A stretch of 64,000 nucleotides of DNA from an uncultured SAR86 cluster bacterium (GTDB lineage Bacteria; Pseudomonadota; Gammaproteobacteria; Magnimaribacterales; D2472): positions 62,001-126,000 of the forward strand of contig CALSQM010000002.1 of NCBI GenBank assembly GCA_943788515.1, written 5' to 3'. Shown in pieces: positions 39,875-47,354 of the stretch. The notes under the pieces are model-generated. The model did no database searches, was not told where the DNA came from, and was given only the letters and a program-made list of their open reading frames with translations. A program made the translations under genes and the position numbers. Each line of letters opens with the position of its first letter. The stretch's first letter is position 1.

Positions 39875-40294
39875 ATGAAACATATACATATGTTATTCGT
39901 GTCTCTTCTTTTTCTATATAGTTGTGATATTGAAAATCCTGGTACGGTTCTCACAGCTAACGAACTTCCTGGGTCGGTTGTTACATTTATAAGCGAGAAG
40001 AAAATTCTTGGTGATGAAGAAATTATTGCTTATTACGATACTACGATAGCTCTAAATAATTCTGAGTCTGCAATTCTTACAAACAAAAATATCATTTATT
40101 ATAATTCAGGAAGAATTGACAAGATTTCTCTTAGTAGCATCAAGTCAATATCTGAAATCGAAAACTGTTTTGGGGTATGTATTCTGATCACCTCTTCAGA
40201 TAATAAAATAATGAAAATAGAAATTGCTCCTTTAAACAACGGGAATCTTTTCTTGCAACTATTAGAAGAGCAGACAAATAATTATTTACTATAA
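39875..40294 (+). CDS. Small lipoprotein of unknown function
   Basis: A 139-residue protein with a lipoprotein signal (FLYSC at about residues 13-17). The mature part contains the pattern ESAILTNKNIIYYNSGRIDKISLSSIKSI, like the bacterial PH-type beta domain in which a strand 'lTn.rii' precedes 'i.l..I.si'. That domain name is a guess from the pattern. It ends 26 bases before core 12. Confidence 0.6.
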   Translation: MKHIHMLFVSLLFLYSCDIENPGTVLTANELPGSVVTFISEKKILGDEEIIAYYDTTIALNNSESAILTNKNIIYYNSGRIDKISLSSIKSISEIENCFGVCILITSSDNKIMKIEIAPLNNGNLFLQLLEEQTNNYLL

Positions 40295-40320
40295 TTTCTC
40301 AAGTGTGATTTTAAGTATAC

Positions 40321-40338
40321 TCTGCGACTATTGAATAT
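40321..40338 (+). repeat. glmS-tail core 12, degenerate
   Basis: TCT GCG ACT ATT GAA TAT, encoding SATIEY: the stop and two codons have changed, but 13 of the 18 positions agree with core 9. Confidence 0.55.
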
Positions 40339-40690
40339 AGGATGGAATAAATATTTACATACTTCTTTTTATTGCGATTACATTAGAGGTTCTTGGAACA
40401 ATGCTCTTGCCTGCATCACAAAATTTCTCAAAACCCCTTCCAACCACTATTTTGCTTTTCTCATATGGAGCATCTTTTTATTTTTTAGCACTTGCATCTC
40501 AAAAACTACCACTCACAATAATCTATGCGTCTTGGGCAGGGCTGGGTGTTTTTTCAGTAGCTCTATTAAGTTATATTTTTTATAAACAAACATTAAATTA
40601 TCAGACTGTTATTGGCTTATTTTTGATCGTTATTGGCGTAACCATAGTGAACTTGTATAAGGGGCACTCTTAGGAACTATATAGGCTTAT
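40339..40690 (+). mobile_element. Array unit M between cores 12 and 13
   Basis: This short segment is filled by one transporter gene whose reading frame begins right at core 12. No inverted end pair was found. Confidence 0.4.
40341..40673 (+). CDS. Small multidrug resistance (SMR) family transporter, start unclear
   Basis: From 40341 the frame reads INIYILLFIAITLEVLGTMLLPASQ..., matching the first helix of SMR transporters with the essential Glu of the AxxxEVxGT motif. It continues through YGASFYFLALASQKLPLTIIYASWAGLGV and IIGLF-type helix 4 to the end, giving about 107 residues, the family size. There is no ATG, GTG or TTG before the first helix; the first ATG (40401) would remove the essential Glu. 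The frame opens three bases after core 12, so the start may have been lost at the junction, or ATT/ATA is used. Confidence 0.7.
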   Translation, partial: DGINIYILLFIAITLEVLGTMLLPASQNFSKPLPTTILLFSYGASFYFLALASQKLPLTIIYASWAGLGVFSVALLSYIFYKQTLNYQTVIGLFLIVIGVTIVNLYKGHS

Positions 40691-40708
40691 TCTGTTACTG
40701 TGTAATAG
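40691..40708 (+). repeat. glmS-tail core 13, degenerate
   Basis: TCT GTT ACT GTG TAA TAG: Ser-Val-Thr-Val followed directly by stop codons, as if GAA had been altered. Confidence 0.6.
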
Positions 40709-40775
40709 TTCATAAGAATGAATTAGATTTCAAAATTTTTGACAACTATGCATTCTTAAGAATAAAGTATTGGCT

Positions 40776-41075
40776 ATGAAAATTAAAAATATGAAAGACG
40801 ATTCTGGATTAGAAAATCTCTTTGAAGAAGATAAAGAACTATTACGTGTAACAAGTGAAAGAGATATCTCGGAGTCATTGACTTTAGCAGGGAATATTTT
40901 TCTCTGGATGGGTTTAATAGGGTTAATTGTATCTATGTTATGGAGCGCTGTTTTAGTATCCTTCTTCCCATTAGTTCCCGGCATTAGCTCTTTACTATGC
41001 GGCTGGGTATTATCCCTTATTTTTAAGGGGCTATCCAAGATAATTGATCTTCTAATAGATATTAAAAATAAATAA
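40776..41075 (+). CDS. Two-helix membrane protein of unknown function
   Basis: A 99-residue protein with an acidic soluble N-terminus (about 40 residues) and two membrane segments (about residues 38-60 and 66-85). ATG 40776 is preferred over the TTG two codons upstream. I do not recognise a family. It lies between core 13 and a weak core-like sequence at 41121-41138 (TTT ATT AAA GTC GAA TAG), so it may be the oldest cargo of the array. Confidence 0.55.
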   Translation: MKIKNMKDDSGLENLFEEDKELLRVTSERDISESLTLAGNIFLWMGLIGLIVSMLWSAVLVSFFPLVPGISSLLCGWVLSLIFKGLSKIIDLLIDIKNK

Positions 41076-41120
41076 TACCTTATTCACGATTGTGAACAAT
41101 TTAGCAACTATAGAATGAAG

Positions 41121-41138
41121 TTTATTAAAGTCGAATAG
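41121..41138 (+). repeat. Very degenerate glmS-tail-like sequence
   Basis: TTT ATT AAA GTC GAA TAG: only Val-Glu-stop matches. It lies just before the helicase gene and could be the far end of the array or a chance match. Confidence 0.25.
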
Positions 41139-41217
41139 AATATATTTAATGTTTGATTGACCGATAGCATCTAAGTCTATAACCTGCAGTCTTTACTTTC
41201 ACCAATCCCATTAAAAG

Positions 41218-42591
41218 ATGTTATTTAAAGAATTAGGCCTATCTGAGTCAATATTAAAATCCTTAGAAGAGCTTGATCATTCAAAACCCTCTGAGATTCA
41301 AGAGCAAGCTATTCCAATCATCTTAGCAGGCAAGAATATAATGGCTGCAGCTCAAACAGGTACAGGTAAAACAGGCAGCTTTGTTTTGCCTATGTTAGAG
41401 ATGCTGCACGAAAGACCAAAGCCCTATGCTAAAAATATTCATGCCCTAGTATTAACCCCTACTCGAGAGCTTGCTGCTCAAGTAAGAGAAAATGTTCACA
41501 GGTATGGGAAGTTCACAAATATTAAATCAACAGTTGTTTATGGAGGAGCTAAAATCTTTCCTCAGAAATCTAAGCTTAAAAAGGGCGTAGATATTTTGGT
41601 TGCAACTCCAGGGCGCTTACTAGATTTGGTTAATCAAAAAGCGGTTAAGTTGGATCGGGTTGAAGTGCTCGTTTTAGATGAGGCAGATCATATGTTAGAT
41701 ATGGGCTTCATTCATGATATTAAAAAAATAATTGCCATGACCCCTTCTTCAAGACAAAACTTACTTTTTTCTGCAACCTTCTCTCCAGAAATTAAGAAAT
41801 TAGCTCAATCTCTGGGAGAGGATTTAATAGAAATTAGCGCCCAATCACCAAACACAACCGTTAGCAAAATAAAGCAAATGGTTTTTCATGTTGATAAAAA
41901 TAAAAAATCTGACTTGTTAGCTCATATGATTAAGGACGAGAGGTGGGATCAAGTATTAGTTTTCTCAAGAACCAAGCATGGGTGTGAAAAAATTGCTGAT
42001 TACTTAAATAATGCAGGCATTAAAACCGGAACCATTCATGGTGATAAAACTCAAGGAGCAAGAACCAAGGCTCTCAGAGAGTTCAAAGGAAAATTAGTAC
42101 AAGTACTGGTTGCCACAGATGTTGCAGCAAGAGGAATTGATATCAGTAACCTACCTTTTGTTGTTAATTTTGATATGCCTACTTACCCTAATGATTATAT
42201 TCATAGAATCGGCAGAACGGGTAGAGCTGGACAAGAAGGAACAGCTATCTCCTTTATGAGTGCAGATGAGCATAAGTTTCTTCGTGGCATTGAAGGGCTA
42301 TTAAAAGTTAAAATTGACCAAATAAGTCATGAAGCTTTTAAACCAAATGACAAACCTGCTGGAGGAGGACGCGGCAAACCTAAATCAAGAGGCCCAAGAG
42401 GTGGAAAGCCTAGTTTTTCAAGAAACAGGCGAAGCTCTGACAGTAAACCTGGAAATAGCTTCTCTAGAAAAAAAGGTAGTGGTTCAAAATCAAATGCCAG
42501 TGGTGCTGCAAAGTCTCCAGGCAATAAAGCAAAAAGACCCCATAATAAAAAAATAGGATCAAAGCCAAAAACTAGTTGGAAAAAGAATTAA
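41218..42591 (+). CDS. DEAD-box RNA helicase, RhlE-like
   Basis: A 457-residue ATP-dependent RNA helicase with the full motif set: Q motif (PSEIQEQAIP), motif I AAQTGTGKTGSF, Ia PTRELAAQ, II DEAD, III SAT, V ATDVAARGID and VI HRIGRTGRAG. The C-terminal 80 residues are Gly-, Lys-, Arg- and Ser-rich (GGGRGKPKSRGPRGGKP), an RNA-binding tail typical of RhlE-type enzymes in ribosome assembly and cold adaptation. It marks the return to chromosomal-type genes after the array. Confidence 0.93.
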   Translation: MLFKELGLSESILKSLEELDHSKPSEIQEQAIPIILAGKNIMAAAQTGTGKTGSFVLPMLEMLHERPKPYAKNIHALVLTPTRELAAQVRENVHRYGKFTNIKSTVVYGGAKIFPQKSKLKKGVDILVATPGRLLDLVNQKAVKLDRVEVLVLDEADHMLDMGFIHDIKKIIAMTPSSRQNLLFSATFSPEIKKLAQSLGEDLIEISAQSPNTTVSKIKQMVFHVDKNKKSDLLAHMIKDERWDQVLVFSRTKHGCEKIADYLNNAGIKTGTIHGDKTQGARTKALREFKGKLVQVLVATDVAARGIDISNLPFVVNFDMPTYPNDYIHRIGRTGRAGQEGTAISFMSADEHKFLRGIEGLLKVKIDQISHEAFKPNDKPAGGGRGKPKSRGPRGGKPSFSRNRRSSDSKPGNSFSRKKGSGSKSNASGAAKSPGNKAKRPHNKKIGSKPKTSWKKN

Positions 42592-42617
42592 CACCTTTTT
42601 TAAATCAATGTCGTAGC

Positions 42618-42647
42618 TTGCCTATTTTTCTAAAATCAGCCTATACT
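42618..42647 (+). promoter_or_regulatory. Putative promoter placing transcription start at the ATG of the Cys-rich ORF
   Basis: TTGCCT (42618-42623) and TATACT (42642-42647) are separated by 18 bases. The ATG at 42654 is six bases after the -10 box, where transcription would be expected to begin. No Shine-Dalgarno sequence is present, so the message may be leaderless. Confidence 0.5.
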
Positions 42648-42653
42648 CGATGT

Positions 42654-42701
42654 ATGTGTGATTGTTGTTCTTGCTGCGAGTGCGCTTGCTGCCCCAAATA
42701 A
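42654..42701 (+). CDS. Fifteen-residue cysteine-rich ORF, possible regulatory leader peptide
   Basis: The 15-codon frame encodes MCDCCSCCECACCPK, with 8 Cys codons (both TGT and TGC) out of 15, ending in TAA. A -35/-10 pair places transcription start at or next to the ATG. Leaderless polycysteine ORFs that sense cysteine supply are known in actinobacteria, and Cys-rich upstream ORFs that sense metal occur in other bacteria. By analogy this could control the downstream genes. It may instead be a small metal-binding peptide. No homology claim is made. Confidence 0.5.
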   Translation: MCDCCSCCECACCPK

Positions 42702-42837
42702 AAGCTTAAATATACAAAGCTTCTTTGCCTGTCTTGATTAGTCAAATGTATTCCTATGTTTTTTGCAATGCATTCCTATTTTTTTTGCGCAACTTTTATG
42801 GTGACAAATATCCTAAATATGTAATAAAGTTAATGTA
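42702..42837. other. Leader region before the desaturase gene pair
   Basis: This spacer contains AAGCTTAAATATACAAAGCTT (an inverted AAGCTT pair) immediately after the Cys-rich ORF, and two similar T-rich stretches with ATTCCTATGTTTTTTGC / ATTCCTATTTTTTTTGC near 42750-42788. Part of an attenuator is possible but no clear terminator hairpin is seen. Confidence 0.3.
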
Positions 42838-43038
42838 ATGGAAAAGTTAAATGCAATTATTTCAAATCACATTGCTAATTGGAACATGGTTTGGTTTGGC
42901 TTAATTTTTTGGGGAAGCGTATTTAACGCTATTGCGATTAACTATGAACTAACGCTTAATCCAATGCTTTGGTATGCATGTGGGCTGCTTCTTGGCAGTA
43001 TCGCGAAAATAAGAGGAACTTGGCTTTGGAAGGTATAG
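42838..43038 (+). CDS. Two-helix small membrane protein overlapping the desaturase
   Basis: A 66-residue protein with hydrophobic segments near residues 17-34 and 41-55, ending KIRGTWLWKV. Its 3' part overlaps the longest reading of the desaturase frame by 70 bases. If the desaturase starts at a TTG near 43021, the overlap is only about 18 bases and both genes are credible. It could alternatively be an N-terminal part of the desaturase separated by a frame change; the composition of the junction does not decide. Confidence 0.5.
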   Translation: MEKLNAIISNHIANWNMVWFGLIFWGSVFNAIAINYELTLNPMLWYACGLLLGSIAKIRGTWLWKV

Positions 43039-43916
43039 GACAAGTAGCAGAAGAATTTTCCTTTGATAAAGAGAAGGAGATTGCTAGAAGTTTTTCTAAA
43101 CGATTCCAGTGGGAAATGATGCTAATTGGTGTTGGGCAGGCAACTATATGGCTTTGTTTATGGCCATTAGTTATTTATGGGTATATCTCTTTATTCGTTG
43201 GATCTTTAATTGCTATTGTCTGCGCATGTTTTGCCTATTTACCCTCACATGAGGCTCAGCATGGTAACTTTTCAAGGGGAAACCCAAAGAGGCGCTGGGT
43301 TGATTCATTTGTAAGTCACTACACTTTAATAACCTTAATGTTTCCGCATGATTTAATGAGATGCACGCACATGAAACATCATGCTTACACAAACAATCCT
43401 GAAAAAGATCCGGACTATGACACTGCATCCTCTAAAACGATATGGGGGGTTATTGTGGCTACCCAGGCAGGAATAACGAAATATCAATCAATAGCTGAAA
43501 CTTATAAAGATGACAAAGCATTTATGAAATCGTTTCATAAGGGACTTAATGTAGCATTGATGTACAGGGCTATTCTTTTAGTTCTTGTTGTGATGTTTCC
43601 CTTAGAGGCTTTACTATTATGGTGGCTGCCAAGCAAGGTTGGGGTTATTTATCTATCTACTTTCTTTAGTTGGTACCCACACTATCAGATGGACACTGGT
43701 CGATATAAAGATACTAAATTTTGGAGCCACTGGATGCCAAGATACCTAAACCACTCAATGCAACTTCACTTTGTTCATCATCTCCATCCTGGCATTGGGC
43801 ACTATGATGAGCCAAAAGCAATTGAAGCTTTAAAACCATTCTTGATTGCTAGAAAAGTACCAGGAGCAGAAAATATTCCTGATAGGGTTGCTCACAACCC
43901 ACTTATAAGAATGTAA
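42969..43916 (+). CDS. Fatty acid desaturase / carotenoid hydroxylase-type di-iron membrane enzyme
   Basis: The protein has up to 315 residues and three histidine clusters typical of membrane fatty-acid desaturase-type di-iron enzymes: HEAQHGN, THMKHHAYTN and LHFVHHLHPG, with hydrophobic segments between the first two and the third. The family includes acyl-lipid desaturases and carotenoid hydroxylases or ketolases; substrate cannot be read from sequence. The true start is probably inside the frame, at TTG 43021 after AGAGGAA, because the first 17 residues overlap the previous gene and look non-conserved. Confidence 0.82.
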   Translation: MVCMWAASWQYRENKRNLALEGIGQVAEEFSFDKEKEIARSFSKRFQWEMMLIGVGQATIWLCLWPLVIYGYISLFVGSLIAIVCACFAYLPSHEAQHGNFSRGNPKRRWVDSFVSHYTLITLMFPHDLMRCTHMKHHAYTNNPEKDPDYDTASSKTIWGVIVATQAGITKYQSIAETYKDDKAFMKSFHKGLNVALMYRAILLVLVVMFPLEALLLWWLPSKVGVIYLSTFFSWYPHYQMDTGRYKDTKFWSHWMPRYLNHSMQLHFVHHLHPGIGHYDEPKAIEALKPFLIARKVPGAENIPDRVAHNPLIRM

Positions 43917-43968
43917 TTTGATTCTTGCATATGAGATACTCAACCTATATTACATAAGGAGAAGGCCA

Positions 43969-44181
43969 ATGGCAGCAGAAGGAACTATTATAATATTCAT
44001 GATAATAGGAATCATAGTTATCCCAGTTATACTCAATATAGCGTTATTTTTTAAAATATGGAAAATGACAAATACAGTTGAACACATTTATAACTTAGCT
44101 TTAACCAAATCTAGTTATATGCCGAAAGTTATATCTGATGCGGAGGGAAATTCAAAAACTATATTCGTAGAAAAAGATTAA
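43969..44181 (+). CDS. Single-pass membrane protein of unknown function
   Basis: ATG 43969 follows AAGGAGAAGG, so the longer frame from 43918 is not used. The 70-residue product has one strong membrane segment (IIIFMIIGIIVIPVILNIALFF) and a short soluble tail ending in DAEGNSKTIFVEKD. I do not recognise a family. Confidence 0.62.
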   Translation: MAAEGTIIIFMIIGIIVIPVILNIALFFKIWKMTNTVEHIYNLALTKSSYMPKVISDAEGNSKTIFVEKD

Positions 44182-44221
44182 CAAATAAATTATTTTTCTA
44201 GCTTATCAAAAGCTAATCTTT

Positions 44222-44473
44222 CTACCTTACTTCTTTATCGTTTTGAATCACATTAATAGTAGTTGGTTGAGCTCGTGCGTAAAGCCCATTAACGATATTT
44301 GATTCTCGAACCATGCCCGGAATTAAAAAGATATCAATAAACCACCATAACCCAAAACCACCAAGGGTCAGTATAAAAAGAATAGCTGATAAAGGCTTAC
44401 CAACATAAAACCTGTGAGCCCCCACAAAGGCTAAAAAAATAAGAAGTAAATATGCAACACCAACTGATTTCAT
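44222..44473 (-). CDS. TM2 domain protein
   Basis: An 83-residue protein matching the TM2 pattern: AYLLLIFLAFVGAHRFYVGKPLSAILFILTLGGFGLWWFIDIFLIPG, two helices joined by a short turn with GAHRFYVG and WWxID. The function is unknown; TM2 proteins often accompany stress or secretion genes. It is transcribed against its neighbours. Confidence 0.85.
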   Translation of the reverse strand: MKSVGVAYLLLIFLAFVGAHRFYVGKPLSAILFILTLGGFGLWWFIDIFLIPGMVRESNIVNGLYARAQPTTINVIQNDKEVR

Positions 44474-44608
44474 AACTTTTCCCCAAAGTGTAAATACTCA
44501 AAAATTATAACCACAATTAGCGAGACAAGATAGAATATTTAATAAAATAATCAAGCAAACATTAAAAAACTTTGACAAATATTAAAGAGTCAGAATAAAG
44601 TATAAGCT

Positions 44609-44914
44609 ATGAAAATAATGCTAGTTTATAAAAAGGGTTGGTATGGAAGGTTTAGAGGTTTAGATATTTTTACTAGTGAAAATGTCTATCTTGCCTGCAT
44701 AAAACAGGGGGAACAAATGGAAATCGAAATACCTGAAGATATCGAATTTATATATGGGAAGGTGGATTGGGGGGAAACAAAAAAACTTAAGACCCAGGAC
44801 TTAATGGATTGCAAATACATAGAAATAGTTCCTTTCTTTACCCTAGATCCTTTTAAAAATAGTGGACTTACTAATTTGCCCATAGAATTTATAATTAAGG
44901 GAAAAGGCGTTTAA
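44609..44914 (+). CDS. Small soluble protein of unknown function
   Basis: This 101-residue protein has a strand-rich look (MKIMLVYKKGWYGRFRG, MEIEIPEDIEFIYGKVDWGETKKL, YIEIVPFFTLDPF). It has no signal peptide or membrane segment. I do not recognise a family. The ATG start has no strong Shine-Dalgarno sequence. Confidence 0.55.
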   Translation: MKIMLVYKKGWYGRFRGLDIFTSENVYLACIKQGEQMEIEIPEDIEFIYGKVDWGETKKLKTQDLMDCKYIEIVPFFTLDPFKNSGLTNLPIEFIIKGKGV

Positions 44915-44996
44915 TCCCAGTGGGGACTCTCCTAATATTCAGTCAGCTACAATCTATTAACACCCAAAGGCGATACTATGATGATGAGGACTAAGC

Positions 44997-45272
44997 ATGA
45001 ATTCAGAAGCTGAGAATAAAAATAAAAAAGACCAAAACCCATACTTGTTAATGGGGTTTTGGGAATTTGCAATAATGTCCACCCTAATGGTTACTTTCCT
45101 TCCATGGTCATTAGTATTTTGTGTAATTTTTTATGGCTTAGAAGAAACGAAGCATATTGTTCTAGCAATTATTCATGATGCTTTGAAAACTATCCTTGCA
45201 ATATCAGCGATTTTGGGAGCTTTAATTATGATTATTGGAGTATTGATTCTGATTTATATTTATACAAGTTAA
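44997..45272 (+). CDS. Two-helix membrane protein of unknown function
   Basis: A 91-residue protein with a charged N-terminus and two membrane segments (about residues 22-44 and 60-88). It ends three bases before the MORN-repeat gene in the same direction, and GATGAGG lies upstream. No family recognised. Confidence 0.55.
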   Translation: MNSEAENKNKKDQNPYLLMGFWEFAIMSTLMVTFLPWSLVFCVIFYGLEETKHIVLAIIHDALKTILAISAILGALIMIIGVLILIYIYTS

Positions 45273-45275
45273 AGC

Positions 45276-45899
45276 ATGAATAAGCTAGTCTTCTTAATGA
45301 TCACCCTGTTCTCAATTAATGCCTATGCATTTACAAATTGCCCTTCTGATAAATCTTTAATATGGCATGACTGCTTCGGTACTTATAATCTTACTAATGC
45401 TGAAAACAATGGCGACAAATATGTTGGACAGTGGGCGGGCGGCCAATTTCACGGACAAGGCACTTATATTTGGGCTAGTGGCAACATCTTAAAATATGCT
45501 GGTGGATTTCAAAACGGCAAGCGCCATGGAAAAGGGACCAGTACTTATGTCAATGGCGACAAATATGTTGGACAGTGGGCGGGCGGCCAATTTCACGGAC
45601 AAGGCACTTATATTTGGGCTAGTGGGGAAAAATATATCGGGGAGTTCAAAGAAGACATCAAGCATGGACAAGGCATATACACTTGGGTGAACGGAGTAGA
45701 ATATGTTGGGGAATTTAAGAAGGGCAAGCGCCATGGACAAGGCACTAATACATACCCAGATGGGAGTAAAGACATTGGATTTTATATGAATGATAAGTAT
45801 GTTCCCAATATTTGTAGAAGCATGGAATTACGAAAAGGTGATTTAGAATTTGAACAATGCATTCTTGACTTGATAGATGAGATCAAGCAGAAAAATTAA
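45276..45899 (+). CDS. Secreted MORN-repeat protein
   Basis: A 207-residue protein with a signal peptide (MNKLVFLMITLFSINAYA) and about five MORN repeats of 23 residues, for example GDKYVGQWAGGQFHGQGTY, KYAGGFQNGKRHGKGTSTY and EYVGEFKKGKRHGQGTNTY. Two of the repeats are identical for about 70 bases at DNA level (45411-45485 and 45555-45625), so the array is recently duplicated. The C-terminal 30 residues contain two Cys. MORN solenoids mediate protein or membrane contacts. It lies directly before another repeat protein. Confidence 0.8.
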   Translation: MNKLVFLMITLFSINAYAFTNCPSDKSLIWHDCFGTYNLTNAENNGDKYVGQWAGGQFHGQGTYIWASGNILKYAGGFQNGKRHGKGTSTYVNGDKYVGQWAGGQFHGQGTYIWASGEKYIGEFKEDIKHGQGIYTWVNGVEYVGEFKKGKRHGQGTNTYPDGSKDIGFYMNDKYVPNICRSMELRKGDLEFEQCILDLIDEIKQKN

Positions 45900-46433
45900 A
45901 TGAGTAATAGCAAAGCAATAGTTATATTTACTTTAATCTTTCCATTAATTGTTTCGGGCAGCTACGAAGGATATAAAAGAAATCCTAATGGCACCTATAT
46001 TCTTGGGGGGTGTTATGACGGATACAAAAGAAACTCAAATGGTTCATATAGCGTAGGCGGAATGTATAACGGATATAAAAGAAATCCTGATGGTTCATAT
46101 AGCGTAGGCGGAATGTATAACGGATATAAAAGAAATCCTGATGGCTCATACAGTTTAGGTGGAATGTATGACGGATACAAAAGAAACTCAAATGGTTCAT
46201 ATAGCGTAGGCGGAATGTATAACGGATATAAAAGAAATCCTGATGGTTCATATAGCGTAGGCGGAATGTATAACGGATATAAAAGAAATCCTGATGGCTC
46301 ATACAGTTTAGGTGGAATGTATGACGGATACAAAAGAAACTCAAATGGTTCATATAGCGTAGGCGGAATGTATAACGGATATAAAAGAAATCCTGATGGC
46401 TCATATGCCATGGGATGGAAGTGCTCTAAATAA
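45900..46433 (+). CDS. Secreted protein made of nine 17-residue GYKRNPDGSYSVGG repeats
   Basis: A signal peptide (about residues 1-19) is followed by nine consecutive 17-residue units of the form NGYKRNPDGSYSVGGMY. Units alternate in a D-N-N order, giving a 51-bp basic period and a 153-bp higher-order period. DNA copies are nearly identical, indicating recent expansion and likely length variation between strains. The Asp/Asn-Gly turns and alternating aromatics suggest a beta-solenoid or calcium-binding surface. No family is recognised. It starts directly after the MORN protein stop. Confidence 0.75.
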   Translation: MSNSKAIVIFTLIFPLIVSGSYEGYKRNPNGTYILGGCYDGYKRNSNGSYSVGGMYNGYKRNPDGSYSVGGMYNGYKRNPDGSYSLGGMYDGYKRNSNGSYSVGGMYNGYKRNPDGSYSVGGMYNGYKRNPDGSYSLGGMYDGYKRNSNGSYSVGGMYNGYKRNPDGSYAMGWKCSK

Positions 46434-46518
46434 AAAACAAGCCTCCATAACTAATTCTTCAATGCTAAACTTACTTGCGCTTATTGAAACCTATTAGAAT
46501 AATAAAAATGGAGCAAAG

Positions 46519-46905
46519 ATGACCACTAAATTAGAAAGAATAACACCTATGCTAGATGCAATAGAAAAAGCAGGCGGACTGAATATGGATCAGGGTTTGC
46601 TTAAAGAGCTAAGTAACTCAGAGAGAAATAAAGTAGCCTTCTCCGTTTGGGCATTTTTATTTGGAATTTTTTATTATTTTTATCACGAAATGTGGAAAAA
46701 GGGCTTAACATTGCTTGGTATAGTAATAGTTATACAAATATTCCTTACGTTTACAGTTGAATTAATCTTTCCGCCTTTTGCTAGTGTTGCTTGGGTAGTA
46801 TCTTCTGTTATATTTGCTACCAGAGCCCCGATCAATCTATACATGACATATAGGCTAGATGATGACAGCTGGAACCCTATAAAAGATTTACAAAACCTCT
46901 TATAG
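46519..46905 (+). CDS. DUF2628-like membrane protein
   Basis: A 128-residue protein whose middle part, FSVWAFLFGIFYYFYHEMWKKGLTLLGIVIVIQIFL, matches the DUF2628 pattern in which an aromatic-rich helix is followed by 'W.kg...l'. It has three membrane segments and soluble ends. The function of the family is unknown. Confidence 0.72.
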   Translation: MTTKLERITPMLDAIEKAGGLNMDQGLLKELSNSERNKVAFSVWAFLFGIFYYFYHEMWKKGLTLLGIVIVIQIFLTFTVELIFPPFASVAWVVSSVIFATRAPINLYMTYRLDDDSWNPIKDLQNLL

Positions 46906-46963
46906 ATATTAATAAGTATGAGTTATTTACCTAAATAAAATTATTTCAGTTATATTAAGAGAT

Positions 46964-47287
46964 ATGAAAAACATTTTTTTATTATCATTTGTAACAATTT
47001 TTTTAATAAGTTGTGGCAACTCTAGCTCTAACTCAAGCTCAATATTTGAGCCCAGCTCTAAAAGATCTGATTACATATCCACCTGTTTTGAAGCAACGCC
47101 CGGCGGCTCTAGCTACAAAGAATTGTGTGAATGTAGTTATGATGGTGGCATTGCATTGATGACCCCAGAGGAAAGAACTGCTTTTGAAAGAGACTTTACT
47201 GAAATAGAGGATTTGAAGCACACACTCAGCGCGCCAATGAAAATTTTCGAAGCTGCGGCAGTTTGCACGGAAGACTTATTAAAATAG
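46964..47287 (+). CDS. Small lipoprotein of unknown function
   Basis: A 107-residue protein with a lipoprotein signal (FLISC at about residues 13-17), then a Ser/Asn-rich linker and a compact domain with four cysteines (STCFEATPGG, ELCECSYDGG, AVCTEDLL). MTPEERTAFERDF is helical. It resembles small marine-bacterial lipoproteins in which Cys pairs surround an 'ee...f' helix. No family name can be given. Confidence 0.62.
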   Translation: MKNIFLLSFVTIFLISCGNSSSNSSSIFEPSSKRSDYISTCFEATPGGSSYKELCECSYDGGIALMTPEERTAFERDFTEIEDLKHTLSAPMKIFEAAAVCTEDLLK

Positions 47288-47354
47288 GCCTGTATTTTGG
47301 CTAGAGTTAATATCTAATTTACATAAGTTATAAGAAAAACTTATCTCAAGTTTG

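Larger units (their letters stand above)
38725..40320 (+). mobile_element. Array unit L between cores 11 and 12, possibly composite
   Basis: The region between two degenerate cores holds an unknown soluble protein, a fragment resembling the non-coding segment, a minus-strand DUF805 gene and a lipoprotein. No inverted end pair was recognised, so it may be several eroded units. Confidence 0.4.

Noticed and set aside
26686..40708. CRISPR-like array
   Set aside because: The 18-base cores are too short and too variable, spacing runs from about 140 bp to nearly 3 kb, genes lie between them and no cas genes are present.
26686..40708. Integron with attC sites
   Set aside because: No IntI-type integrase is seen, the inverted arms pair across each unit rather than within one site, and the core is a glmS coding tail.
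45985..46411. Long minus-strand ORFs opposite the 17-residue repeat gene
   Set aside because: They are open only because the repeat period is a multiple of three and lacks stop codons on the other strand. The plus-strand product has a signal peptide and proper position.
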